Assembly: GCF_026212465.1 (NCBI RefSeq)
Contig: NC_080059.1
Coordinates: 14,593,805-14,657,804, forward strand
DNA: 64,000 nt
Direction of reading: 5' to 3'
Origin: Amaranthus tricolor
Lineage: Eukaryota > Streptophyta > Magnoliopsida > Caryophyllales > Amaranthaceae
The translations under genes were made by a program, and so were the position numbers. Positions 48,880-60,228 of this stretch are shown here, one piece after another. The notes under the pieces were generated by a model, which made no database searches, was not told where the DNA came from, and saw only the letters and a list, made by a program, of their open reading frames with translations. Position 1 is the first letter of the stretch. Every line of letters starts with the position of its first letter.

Positions 48880-49870
48880 TCTAACTTTTGAATTCTCACA
48901 ATCTAGCCCTACCTGCAATCAACCTTCTAGTTGTCAAACGACAACATCATAGCAAGCACCAAAGAACACAAACCAATACATGTCAGAGACTTCATACAAA
49001 GTGTTATACATGTTACATACAAGCAATGAGTTCATCCTAGCATGCAAAGGCTCTAATAGTTAAAATATCATATTTGACTTTCCAATTCCCAACTCATGTT
49101 GTTGCCCGTCCAATTCGGGTCGTCAGAATAATATAAAAGTTTGGAGAAATACACATAGGAGATCTAATCCCAAGGCAACCTCCGGCTAAGACGTTGCCCG
49201 TCCTATTCGGGTCGTCAAAGGTAAAGTATGCATACCCCTATGGTGACCGTAATGATCCAAAAATGTTATGGGAACGATAACAATAATAATTTTCATCCCA
49301 ATAATTTAACCCCATATGGGTAACCAAGACAACCATCCTCAAATTCCAATTTAAAACTCCTTTCAAATTATTTTTGGTGTATAAGTCTTAAGTGACATAC
49401 GACATCATCTCAAAGAATGAACACAACATTACTTCACATAACCAATTACAAAAGTATGGTCTAAGTATGTACCTTGATAGTACGGCAATTCAATTCAAGG
49501 CACTTTCACAAACAGGATGTCAACCTCTTATGAACCGAAGTCCTAAACACAGATACACACACAAAAAGCACATATTAGAACGTGTTTACACTTTCAATTC
49601 ATTTTATACCATCAAGACATTACAAAACTTCATATTTTTAAATGATAAATATTAATCTCAATAACTTCCTAATTTTTAAAACACAACCAGAAATTTTATT
49701 GGCCTTTTTGTATAGTTTTGAAAATAAAAATCTGACTTCACCACTGTGTTCGAAAGACATCAATTACATTGGGTACCAAATTTCACAATTTTTAAAGCCC
49801 ACTTACTATTTTTAACTAATTTAGTGTTTAAGTGACCTTTAATGCAATCGGTGAACAAAACGACAAACAA
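48880..49870 (-). mobile_element. LTR-derived remnant, inverted relative to 46,140-47,240
   Basis: Reverse-complement match to the outer LTR. It shares GGGGTATGCATACTTTA(G)CC, GACG(A)CCCGAA...GGACGGGCAACGTC and GGTTGCCTTGGGATTAG phrases. Further out come AGAACGTGTTTACAC and GGGTACCAAATTTC. It is a diverged member of the same LTR family in opposite orientation. Ends not determined. Confidence 0.65.
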
Positions 49871-50049
49871 AACACACTCGAATGTCGAGGTTCAAGGCAC
49901 GCCTGTCAAGGCACACCTACTGTCTACAATTTTTATTTATTTATTTATTTATTTCATTTAAATATTTATATTCCTTTAATTCCTTTAATTTAAATTCAAT
50001 GATTTCTATTCCCAATATTTACAATTCAACACATACTACCACAAATCAT

Positions 50050-50290
50050 TCTTAAAAGAAAAAGGTAAAGGACACTCTCAGTATCCTGCACAAGGCAGAG
50101 TCCGAATGAGAGTTTTTCTTTCTCCTGAAAGATGCGGACAAATCATACCCGTTCCCCTAAGGAGGGAGTAAAGAGGAGATGCACGCAGTCAAGAAGCCCC
50201 CTAACTGATACTTGCGTCTAGTATGGGTCGAACTCCAAACCTTTTGCTTCACATGCAGATGCTCTATCCATTGAAAAATCATTCTTAATA
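50050..50290 (-). mobile_element. tRNA-derived SINE
   Basis: On the minus strand, ATGGATAGAGCATCTGCATG resembles a pol III A box and GGTTTGGAGTTCGACCC a B box with ~32-bp spacing, like a tRNA head. A SINE body follows (GTATCAGTTAGGGGGC ... GGGTATGATTTGTCCGC ... CTCTCATTCGGACTCTG). The head is degenerate, so this is a SINE rather than a tRNA gene. Confidence 0.6.
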
Positions 50291-50398
50291 ATGAAATAAT
50301 CAAAATATGAGCATCCACACATACACAAATCTCAACACCTAATTAAAGACAACATAAAAAAAAAATACAAATAATTATATTAAAACATTTCTATATAT

Positions 50399-50521
<123 letters not shown>

Positions 50522-50567
50522 TTTTGGATCAAATGAGAAGGGGTATGAAAATGAGAAGGGTGAGAAG

Positions 50568-51152
50568 TAATCTAAAGCATTCATTTTTTTGATCAACGGA
50601 CAGATTTAATTTGTTTAATTTGATAGTTGCACGCGGTTCATTTTGCTTTTTACATGTAATATGAACCGGTTTTTTATTGATTAACCGGTTCAATATATAA
50701 AGAATTTTTTTTTCTCTCTCCTACTTTACTTTCCTCCCGTTCCATCTTCCTCAAGAATTTTCGTTTGAATCTGCATCTTCCTCCCGTTCTTCAACACTTA
50801 ATCTGCTTTACTTTCGTTTGAATCTCGACATTTTCATTGTTCTTCAATCGTTCTTGATCTTTAGGGTTAATTTCTGTTGATCTTCATTCTGCGATTTTAC
50901 ATTTTCATTCGATTTTTAGGGTTTTGATTTTTTTATTCTCGACATTTTGATTTTTATTCTGGATTTGAGTATTATTCTGTTATTTAGTTGTCATGATGAT
51001 TGTCAGAAGGTAATGTTATTCTCGACATTACATTTTCATTCTTTTTCATTCTGGATTTTCATTATTCTCGACATTACATTTTCATTTCCTTTACATTTTG
51101 ATCTTCATGATGATGACTTCAACTTCGATTATCACACTTTTTTTTAGTTGTC
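50568..51152 (+). promoter_or_regulatory. Leader and promoter region of the MULE plus-strand gene
   Basis: No ORF is supported. CT-rich stretches (50,708-50,790) and repeated TTCTCGACATT / ACATTTTCATT phrases (50,825-51,105) form a low-complexity leader before the ATG at 51,153. Confidence 0.4.
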
Positions 51153-54100
51153 ATGGCAAAAACAAGAGGTTCGTCAACTTCGAAGTCAGGTCATCAACGA
51201 GGTCGCAGTATTCCAGTTGATATTCCCTCCACTTCTAATTTACATTTGAATTCCAACACAAGAAAGAGAAGAGCTGAGGAAACTGACAATGTACAACAAA
51301 GGTCTGTAAGGTAATTTTATTGACTAGTATGTTGAATTCCAACATTGTAATTCCAACAAAGTATTCCAGGTTATCAACATTGTAATTATTCATAGTCATA
51401 GTATCATTTATTGATAACATAGTATCTTTTTCTAAGAACATTGTACATTTTTTTTGTTGTTGCAGGTTGAGATCTACATTTCAGACCAAAAGTAGACCTT
51501 CTCAATTGATCAAATTGATGAAGGGATTCACTGAGAAACAAAAAATCTCAGTGAGAGAGATTGGTTTTGGTGGCCTTCTTAGTTTAAAGTTATGTAGAAA
51601 TCCATCTGCAATGCTTGGTTGGCTTGTAGATTGTTTTGATCCCGGTAGTTGTATGTTTTCAATAGACTCTTTCAAGTGCTTTCAAATTTCTGAACATGAC
51701 GTATATGATGTTTTTTGTCTACCTCTGAATCCAAACAATGATGTAGAATTAGTTTCAAGGTGTGCGAACAAGTATAATCCTGATTTTCCCTTGAAACAAG
51801 AATTTAGATCCTTTTTTGGTTATGAAGATACAAATGCAGCAATTCCCTTAGAATTGCTTGAACGAATGATCCCTAAGATGATTGATGGTGGGGATGAGTT
51901 CAAGCAACTTTTTGTTTTGCATGCTATTTCTTCTTTCTTAGCCCCTACCCAAAACAGAACAATAGACCTTAAGCTTGTAAAGTCTATAGTAGATCCGAAT
52001 AAGATTAGTACTTTTAATTGGTGTAAATATGTTCTTGATCAGTTTTGTGACTCTGTTGTTAGATATCGTAAAGCAAAGTTGCAATTTTTTTCTGGATGCA
52101 TTGTTTTGTTGGAAATTATTTATTTTCATCGTTTGAAATTCAAGAATATCTCTTTGCCATCCTCTTTACCTCTTATCTCTCATTGGACTGATAAGGATGT
52201 GTCAAAAAGAATTAAGGAGGAAACATCTGCTAATCATTTTGGCAGTGGTTTAATTTTGAGTACATATCCTGTGAGTGAGACGATGGTGTTTGAGTATGGT
52301 CAAGCTGTTGGGTTAAAGGTGAACCACGTTGATACTGCACAACCAAGTGTAAATGAAGAATCCTTCAGAGATCAAACAGTGCAAGACGATGATAAAATTG
52401 AGTTTCAGTTGCCTTCAAATGCAATGCGTAATTCTGATATACGCCGATTAGCCGGAGATGTAAGTATAATCTTACTTATTTATGTTGCCTTCAACATAGA
52501 ACACAGTAGCTATACATTGTCATAGTAACTTTTAATCACAACATAGTATCTTTTTCTAAGAACATAGTAGCATTCACCTTGGCAACAAATATTTTTCAAA
52601 ATTTCAAAACAGAACACAGTAGCTATACACAGTCATAGTAACTTTTAATGATAAAATAGTATCTTTTTCTAAGAACATAGTAGCATTCACTTTTGGAAAA
52701 TAATCATAACATAGTATTTTTTTTATAATGTTATAGTTACTTTAATTTGAACAACATTTAACTTTATCTTTACTTATTTTTGTAGGAAATATGTGAGTTG
52801 CTGATGCTCATGAGGAGGGACACTCAAGTTGTCTCTGAGTTTTACATGGAGAAAATTAAGTTGTTCTTAGAACAAAAACGTTCATTTTCTTCTCCTCCTG
52901 TCCCTTTTGCTGATGTTCCTTCTACCTCATCCACACCTTTTTCTGAAACCCAAAGTTTTTTCATGAATCCTACCGTGCTGAATACAATCGATGAGATAGT
53001 TGACACGGTTAAATGGGTTACCTCTATTCCAAGTATGGTGAATGAGGTTTTTGTTGCTGATGAGGGTAATGTAGATGTTTTGCATCAGGTAATTGAAGAT
53101 GATGTAGTGGATGAGGTTGAATTGGATCAAGTTGTTGATGATGTGGCAAATAATGTCACTGTTTTTGAAAGCCATGGTTATGAGAATGTATTGATACATG
53201 GCAGGGCAAAGTGTTCCATTCCTTTTAGAGGTTTGAATGATAAATTTACGTTTGTTTCACATCTGATGAAATCAAACAAAAAATATATGAGAACACTTGG
53301 TTCGTTACTTCAAGAAACAGTCGACTATTGTTTTGTTTTTGACAAATGTTTCGACAATAGGTGAGTTTTTTTTTTTTGTTTTTCTTTTTTTGTGATTTTT
53401 GTTTTTTATTATACTTATTTTATTCCTTTTATTTGACAGTGAATTGCTTGTGAATTTTGAGGACAATTTGAGAATTCAAAGGGAAGAGTTTTATACTCTA
53501 GGGGATCCCTCAAAGTGTACTCATGTTTCTGTTGTGGATTGTTGGTGTTTATTACTCAATGAAAATGAAAAGAACAAACAATCTTCCAAAAAGTTCTTTT
53601 TTAATGCTAGTTCTAGTGTACGTTTTTTGTCATTTTTATTCTAAATAACTTTTCTTTTATTTTGAACTATTTTTAGTTATTTCATTGTTTATTTTTACAG
53701 CTTGCTTTGTTGGATTTTAATAATAGTGGTGGTTCTCAACAAATTGATTTAATTTATGATTCTTGGGTCAAATGGGTGGATTTCAACCAAGTTGATTTGT
53801 CTAAGTTTGATCTGGTAAGATATGTTTTTAATGATTGATTTACTTATATAGTCACTATTTTAGTTATTATAGCTACTAATAGGTAGTTAGTACTTGTGTA
53901 GTCACTTTTTTTTAGATATATTTATTGATTCAGTGATATATAATATACAGATTGTGGTTCCAATACTGAAGGGCAGTCAGTACTTCTTACTTCTTTTGAA
54001 TATGAAGTTAAGAATAGTGCAATGGATTGACAATGTGAACCATACTGCTATTTCAGAAGAAGAAATTAGAAAGCTAGGTGACACTATGGTATGTGTAGCA

Positions 54101-54635
54101 TTTTATTATCCTGAAAAACCTTTTGCCTATGTTGCTAAGATTATGAAATATTTATTAATAAATATTTAAATGAAACTTTTGTAGAAAGATTTGCTGTCAA
54201 CAATTTTTGATGATAAGATGCAAGCTACTGATGTTATTCCATTATGGAAAATGGAACGAGTTCCCACTGATTGGAAAACGACTGCTAGGACTAACATTGA
54301 AAGTGATGTATTCATGATGATGAGCATGCTGTTTTTTGAGGGAACAGTTGATTTCCAGTGTCCAATATTGAATGCAGTTACGATTTTTCTTCTTAATATT
54401 ATCTTTAAATGAATTTTTTTGAATGACATTCTAATTAAAAGATTCAAACTAAATGTATTTTCTTTTTATGTAGGCTCCATTGAGACATGTTGCAAGAGTT
54501 AAGATTGCTGGATCTTTATTGTTATCTGATTTGAACAAACAAAGATCTAAAGTTTTAGAAGAGGTGTCCAATTTTAAGGATAAAAGACGCTCCATTGCCA
54601 AACAAGTTTCTATCAGAAGATTAAAGATTCGTTAA
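51153..54635 (+). CDS. MULE accessory gene: plant-mobile-type region plus degenerate Ulp1-like C-terminal region
   Basis: Eight exons with GT/AG borders and fully consistent phase: 51153-51310, 51466-52459, 52786-53360, 53440-53617, 53701-53814, 53951-54088, 54185-54376, 54474-54635. They encode 836 aa with no stop. A basic, Ser-rich N-terminus is followed (from about residue 75) by SVREIGFGGLLSLKL and ISEHDVYDVFCLPL, typical of transposon-borne plant proteins with a PMD/DUF1985-like layout. Residues ~636-790 look like a C48/Ulp1 protease fold (VVPILKGSQYFLLLLNMKL, IVQWIDN, ESDVFMMMSML). The catalytic His is replaced, and Ser stands where DCG normally supplies Cys. The C-terminus is basic (KDKRRSIAKQVSIRRLKIR). 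The start is the first ATG in phase with exon 2. Function unknown; an intact frame suggests recent selection or recent insertion. Confidence 0.75.
52490..52740 (+). repeat. 112-bp monomers inside intron 2 of the accessory gene
   Basis: Two diverged copies of the GTAGCTATACA...CATAGTAACTTTTAAT...CATAGTATCTTTTTC monomer (starts near 52,505 and 52,618), same strand orientation as the 58,146-60,060 array. A weaker half-copy lies at 51,375-51,450 in intron 1. Confidence 0.85.
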
Positions 54636-55873
54636 TGTGAAGTACAAGATGAAGTTGTGAATTTTTTAGTTGTACAAACATTTGATGGAACATAGTAGAT
54701 AATCTAATTGCTGTAGTTACTAGCTAATCTAATTACTAGATAATCTAATGTGAAGTTTTTTATGACTGACAATCTTTTTCTATTTTCCAAATTAAAAAAA
54801 GAAGGCAGTAGCTATACATTGTCATAGTTACTTTTTGTTGACAATCTGTTGCCTTTTTTGTTGTTTTTTTTGAATGTTGTTTAACAATTTTGAATATATG
54901 CTCCATCGTCCATCTCGAAGAACCTGAATCAAAGAGTTTTGCATTACTAATGGATCCTCAATCCAATTTGAAAAGATATTAATTACTTACTTTTTTTTTT
55001 GAATATATGGCTAACTTCAGTACTTTGCTTTCCTATTAATTCATCAAAGATATTAATTACTTCTATTAGATGCGATTAAGTTGAAAAAGATAAAGAAGAA
55101 GTTCTTATGTAGTTATTAATGAACCTTTTTTTCTTCTAACTTGTTTGGGCACATGAATTGGAGTGTCGGGTTGGCATCAAGCAAACCAATCACCGGCCTA
55201 ATCTGTTGGTAAATGAGGATGGTTTCAGGCCGGTAAAGTCGAAGTGGGTGAGAAAAAATAAAGGTTTATCAATTGACCAGAAAACCGCCATGTTTAATGG
55301 GCAAATTTAGCAGCATGTAGGAATCCTAAAATTGCAGTAACAGCTGATGTTCCTGAACCTTGTGCATCCACTAGTAAGGAGGATGCTATGAATCCAGCAG
55401 AACATCCGCGTGCTCCAATTGGGGAGATTTCACAATACCAGTGTAATCCTCTAATGACTAGTAATGGCTTTGAGGCACTACTAACTATAGATGATTGTGA
55501 TGAGCACAGAACAGTGTTGAAGGAAAATAGTAGTAATGAGGCAAGTAAGGTGCATAACAAAGGAGGGGGGAATGGAGTGGATGTGCATAACCAGTCAAAT
55601 GTACAGAAGACAGTAGCTATACATTGTCATAGTAACTTTTAATAACAACATAGTATCTTTTCCTAAGAACATAGTAGCATTCATTTTTGCAACAAAAGAT
55701 TTTTCAAAATTACAAAACAAAAGACAGTAGCTATCCATAGTCATCTTAATATAATCTCTTCATCTATCTGTTCTTCAGCATCAATTTTCCTGCATAACAA
55801 AAATTTTGCACTTTCATTTACATAATCAAATTATTAAATAAGGATACAATAAAATATAAGCAAATTATATATT
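54636..55873. other. Spacer between convergent MULE genes, with a captured or LINE-like remnant
   Basis: 54,806-54,840 and 55,611-55,745 carry 112-bp-type monomer copies. 55,140-55,605 reads as broken coding sequence on the plus strand (ECRVGIKQTNHRPNLLVNED, then EDAMNPAEHPRAPIGEIS and TSNGFEALLTIDDCDEH), interrupted by a stop near 55,307. The style resembles LINE ORF1 hinge regions, but I cannot name it; a captured gene fragment is possible. Confidence 0.4.
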
Positions 55874-58800
55874 TTATACCTTCAGTGGGGTATCTTTTGT
55901 TGATGGGCAATTTCGACTATCATGATAATCAAATTTACCACAAGTTTTGCACTTTCTTTTAGGCTTCTTGCTTTGCTCAATAGTTTGTTCCTTTTCCCCA
56001 ATTATTCTTTGCCTTTTTCCTTTGTTCTTTGATTGGATTGGGTTTTGTATTTCCATTGTCGAAGATGAACTTGTGCCTACTAACAATTCGATTTGTTGCT
56101 CTTTAGTAATGTCCACCCTCACATCATCACTTTCCTCCAATTTTCTACTAATATCTTTTAGGTTTTGTAAAAGTGATTGTAAATCACTCTCACTCCGTTG
56201 AGCTAAACCTACACAATTGAATATTTCACACCAAACTTCCCCCAACAACTTCCCCACGTTGTTACACTTTTTGCTCTCTTCAATCAGATTCCCATGCAAA
56301 TCAAAAATAGGCTTCTTTAATGCTAGCTTCGTCCAACGATCTAAAACATATTGCTGTGGTATTTGTGTTATTTGTCTTGCACTCATAACACAAATCGCAT
56401 GGGAACATAATATTCCTATCCGTTTAAATAACTTGCAATCACAATCTACCTTCAACTCGTCAATCGAACTTCCCAGTATAAATTTCACCTTGTACATCTT
56501 ACTTACCGTTGAGTCCAAAACAGTTATACTTTCCACACTTTCAATCTTTTCAATACTTTGAATATAAGTTTTGAAACAAGACTTATAAACTTCATTTTGA
56601 AAAAGAAAAAATATTTTTCTAGTATAGACTTCACCGGCATGTTTTTCAATCGGCAATGGTGTTTTATATTGTGGGTTTGTGTGAAGTGATTCAGCATTGA
56701 GCTTATCTTGTTTGTACCTCTGTGCATCCATTGCACTTTCATAACTCATATAAAATTCAACAAGTGTCATGTGCGGGTTTGAAAAATGGTTGAAGAAACT
56801 ATTAACACTTTCCGATCGGGATGTAGTTCTCAAAATCCCCCCCAATGGGATATCCCTAAAATATGCGGGTATCCATTGATCTCGTATACTAAATATATTA
56901 GTAAACCATTTATCTGTTTGAAGATTGTATTTGGTCATAATTCCCTCCCATTTTTCCTCAAATTCATCTTCTTCTTGATCAATATTCCACACACACCCAT
57001 TTAATTCTTTCAAAAAATCTTCATTTTTGTTCAATTCCGGTCCAACTTTATCAGTCACTTTACTCATGATGTGCCACATGCAAATTTTGTGTATTGTGTG
57101 TGGAAATACATTTTTAATCGCAATTTTCATTGCAGGGTCTTGATCAGTTATCAAATATGTTGGCATACACTCCCCCATACAATGTAAAAAAGTTCTAAAT
57201 AACCACTCAAAAGATTCACTATCTTCCTTAGCTAATAAACCTATACCAAATGTAATACAAGACTTATGATGATCTAAACCAGTAAAAGGGGCTAAAACCA
57301 TGCTATACTTATTGGTGTTATAAGTACAATCAAAAGTAACCATTTCTCCAAATAAACAATAATTCTTTCTACTTATCGCATCGGCCCAAAATAAACGTGA
57401 TATGTGGTCCTCCTCATCTAAAGCATAATCAAAATAAAACCCCGTGTAAATATCTCTTTTTCTGATAAAATTCTCGATCAACATCTTCCCATCATCTCCT
57501 TTAATATATGCTTTCAAATCCCTATGGAAATTCTTAAAATCTTGCATTGTCACTCCCACATTCTCATAACCCCCGACATTTTCCTTAAACAATCTAAAGG
57601 ATTTAACCGGTCCTATATTAACCCGTGCATTCTTAGATATGAAATTTTTGTGCAACAAAGTCATTTTCCTATTACCCAATAAAAATTGACGCGATGTAGG
57701 GCTAACTAGACAATGATTGTGCGCCTCTTCGAATTTTAAAACATGGTATGTTCTCTTCGCTATGTCATATTTCAAAATCAATCTAGCTTTACAACCAATT
57801 CTTTTGGTTGATCTCTTCTAACGTGCAACAACATCTGCACTTTTCTTAAGTTTAGGTTTTATGATACCCTCCCTACTACAAACAAAATATTTTAAAAAAA
57901 CAATACCCTTTTTTTTGTAGGTAGTAGATGAACGTATATCAAAACCGCAAATTTCAGCATATTTACCATAAAAATCTAAGGCTTTCTCTAAGTTTTCAAA
58001 AGCCATACCAACAAATGGCTTTTTATCAAACTCACAATGAGGAATCCACAGGGTTGAACCATTTGGGGTAACTTGTGTAATAGTTCTTGGAGTTTGAGTC
58101 CCTGTATAACAATCCAAAGTTTTTCCAAAATTAAAAAAAGAAAACAGTAGCTATACATTGTCATAGTAACTTTTAATCACAACATAGTATCTTTTTCTAA
58201 GAACATAGTAGCATTCACTTTTGCAACAAAGTTTTTCCAAAATTAAAAAAGGAAGACAGTAACTATACATAAACATAGTAACTTTTAATCATAACATAGT
58301 ATCTTTTTCTAAAAACATAGTAGCATTTACTTTTTGAAACAAAGTTTTTTCAAAATTAAAAAAAGAAAGCAGTAGCTATACATCGTCATAGTAACTTTTA
58401 ATCACAACATAGTATCTTTTTTTAAGAACATAGTAGCATTGACCTTGGCAACAAAGATTTTTCAAACTTACAAAAGAGAAGACAGTAGCTATACATTGTC
58501 ATAGTAACTTTTAATCACAACATAGTATCTTTTTCTAAGAACATAGTAGCATTGACCTTGGCAACAAAGATTTTCAATATTACAAAAGAGAAGACAGTAG
58601 CTATACATTGTCATAGTAACTTTTAATCACAACATAGTATCTTTTTCTAAGAACATAGTAGCATTCACTTTTGCAACAAAGTTTTTCCAAAATTAAAAAA
58701 GGAAGACAGTAACTATACATAAACATAGTAACTTTTAATCATAACATAGTATCTTTTTCTAAAAACATAGTAGCATTTACTTTTTGAAACAAAGTTTTTT

Positions 58801-60153
58801 CAAAATTAAAAAAAGAAGGCAGTAGCTATACATCGTCATAGTAACTTTTAATCACAACATAGTATCTTTTTTTAAGAACATAGTAGCATTCACCTTGGCA
58901 ACAAAGATTTTTCAAAATTAAAAAAAGAAGGCAGTAGCTATACACCGTCATAGTAACTTTTAATCACAACATAGTATCTTTTTTTAAGAACATAGTAGCA
59001 TTCACCTTGGCAACAAAGATTTTTCAAAATTGAAAAAAGAAGACAGTAGCTATACATTGTCATAGTAACTTTTAATCACAACATAGTATCTTTTTTTAAG
59101 AACATAGTAGCATTGACCTTGGCAACAAAGATTTTTCAAACTTACAAAAGAGAAGACAGTAGCTATACATTGTCATAGTAACTTTTAATCACAACATAGT
59201 ATCTTTTTCTAAGAACATAGTAGCATTGACCTTGGCAACAAAGATTTTCAATATTACAAAAGAGAAGACAGTAGCTATACATTGTCATAGTAACTTTTAA
59301 TCACAACATAGTATCTTTTTCTAAGAACATAGTAGCATTCACTTTTGCAACAAAGTTTTTCCAAAATTATAAAAGGAAGACAGTAACTATACATAGTCAT
59401 AGTAACTTTTAATCATAACATAGTATCTTTTTCTAAAAACATAGTAGCATTTACTTTTTGAAACAAAGTTTTTTCAAAATTAAATAAAGAAGGCAGTAGC
59501 TATACATCGTCATAGTAACTTTTAATCACAACATAGTATCTTTTTTTAAGAACATAGTAGCATTCACCTTGGCAACAAAGATTTTTCAAAATTAAAAAAA
59601 GAAGGCAGTAGCTATACACCGTCATAGTAACTTTTAATCACAACATAGTATCTTTTTTTAAGAACATAGTAGCATTCACCTTGGCAACAAAGATTTTTCA
59701 AAATTGAAAAAAGAAGACAGTAGCTATACATTGTCATAGTAACTTTTAATCACAACATAGTATCTTTTTTTAAGAACATAGTAGCATTGAGAAGACAGTA
59801 GCTATACATTGTCATAGTAACTTTTAATCACAACATAGTATCTTTTTCTAAGAACATAGTAGCATTGACCTTGGCAACAAAGATTTTCAATATTACAAAA
59901 GAGAAGACAGTAGCTATACATTGTCATAGTAACTTTTAATCACAACATAGTATCTTTTTCTAAGAACATAGTAGCATTCACCTTGGCAACAAAGATTTTC
60001 AATATTACAAAAAAAAGACAGTAAATATGCACAATCATAACTTAGTATTTTTTTTTTGAAGAACATAATAACATTACCTTCTGACAATTCTTTTTCATTG
60101 TTGGAAGTTTTTGGTGAATCTTTCATATTAAGCACTTTTTGTAAATCTTCCAT
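55874..60153 (-). pseudogene. FAR1/FRS-like MULE transposase, broken by one TAG
   Basis: Two exons fit GT/AG and phase: 60,153-60,078 (MEDLQKVLNMKDSP...) and 58,101-55,874. A FAR1 DNA-binding region (KALDFYGKYAEICGFDIRSS, YFVCSREG) leads to a single in-frame TAG at 57,818-57,820 (codon 120). The frame then stays open for 635 codons. MULE catalytic domain: VTFDCTYNTNKYSMVLAPF (Asp ~283), TYLITDQDPAMKIAI (Asp ~345), RTTSRSESVNSFFNHF. SWIM zinc finger: CDCKLFKRIGILCSHAICV. C-terminal CCHC-like knuckle: CKTCGKFDYHDSRNC. It is Jittery-class, related to the domesticated FHY3/FAR1 regulators. Because one nonsense codon is the only lesion seen, suppression, a polymorphism or an assembly error are alternatives to true loss. 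Confidence 0.85.
58102..60077 (-). repeat. 112-bp tandem array filling intron 1 of the MULE transposase
   Basis: Eighteen monomers. The CAGTA(G/A) landmark occurs at 58,146, 58,255, 58,370, 58,483, 58,595, 58,707, 58,820, 58,932, 59,044, 59,157, 59,269, 59,381, 59,493, 59,605, 59,718, 59,796, 59,908 and 60,019. Spacing is 111-115 except for a 78-bp deleted unit. Variant order repeats every six monomers (~673 bp): 58,707/59,381, 58,820/59,493, 58,932/59,605 and 59,044/59,718 pair. The array begins and ends within the predicted intron. Confidence 0.92.
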
Positions 60154-60228
60154 AGTATCTCAATCTGAGTCTGTTAATCAAAATCAACAAAGAAAACGAA
60201 AATGAAAATCTGACTCTGAGTTTTGAAG

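Noticed and set aside
50235..50290. tRNA gene
   Set aside because: A/B-box-like sequence is present but the arms do not pair as a tRNA, and a SINE body follows.
51467..52525. 352-codon ORF as a stand-alone single-exon gene
   Set aside because: It reads past a good donor at 52,459; the phase-consistent eight-exon model extends it on both sides.
58146..60060. CRISPR-like array
   Set aside because: Repeats are contiguous 112-bp monomers without unique spacers, in a eukaryotic intron.
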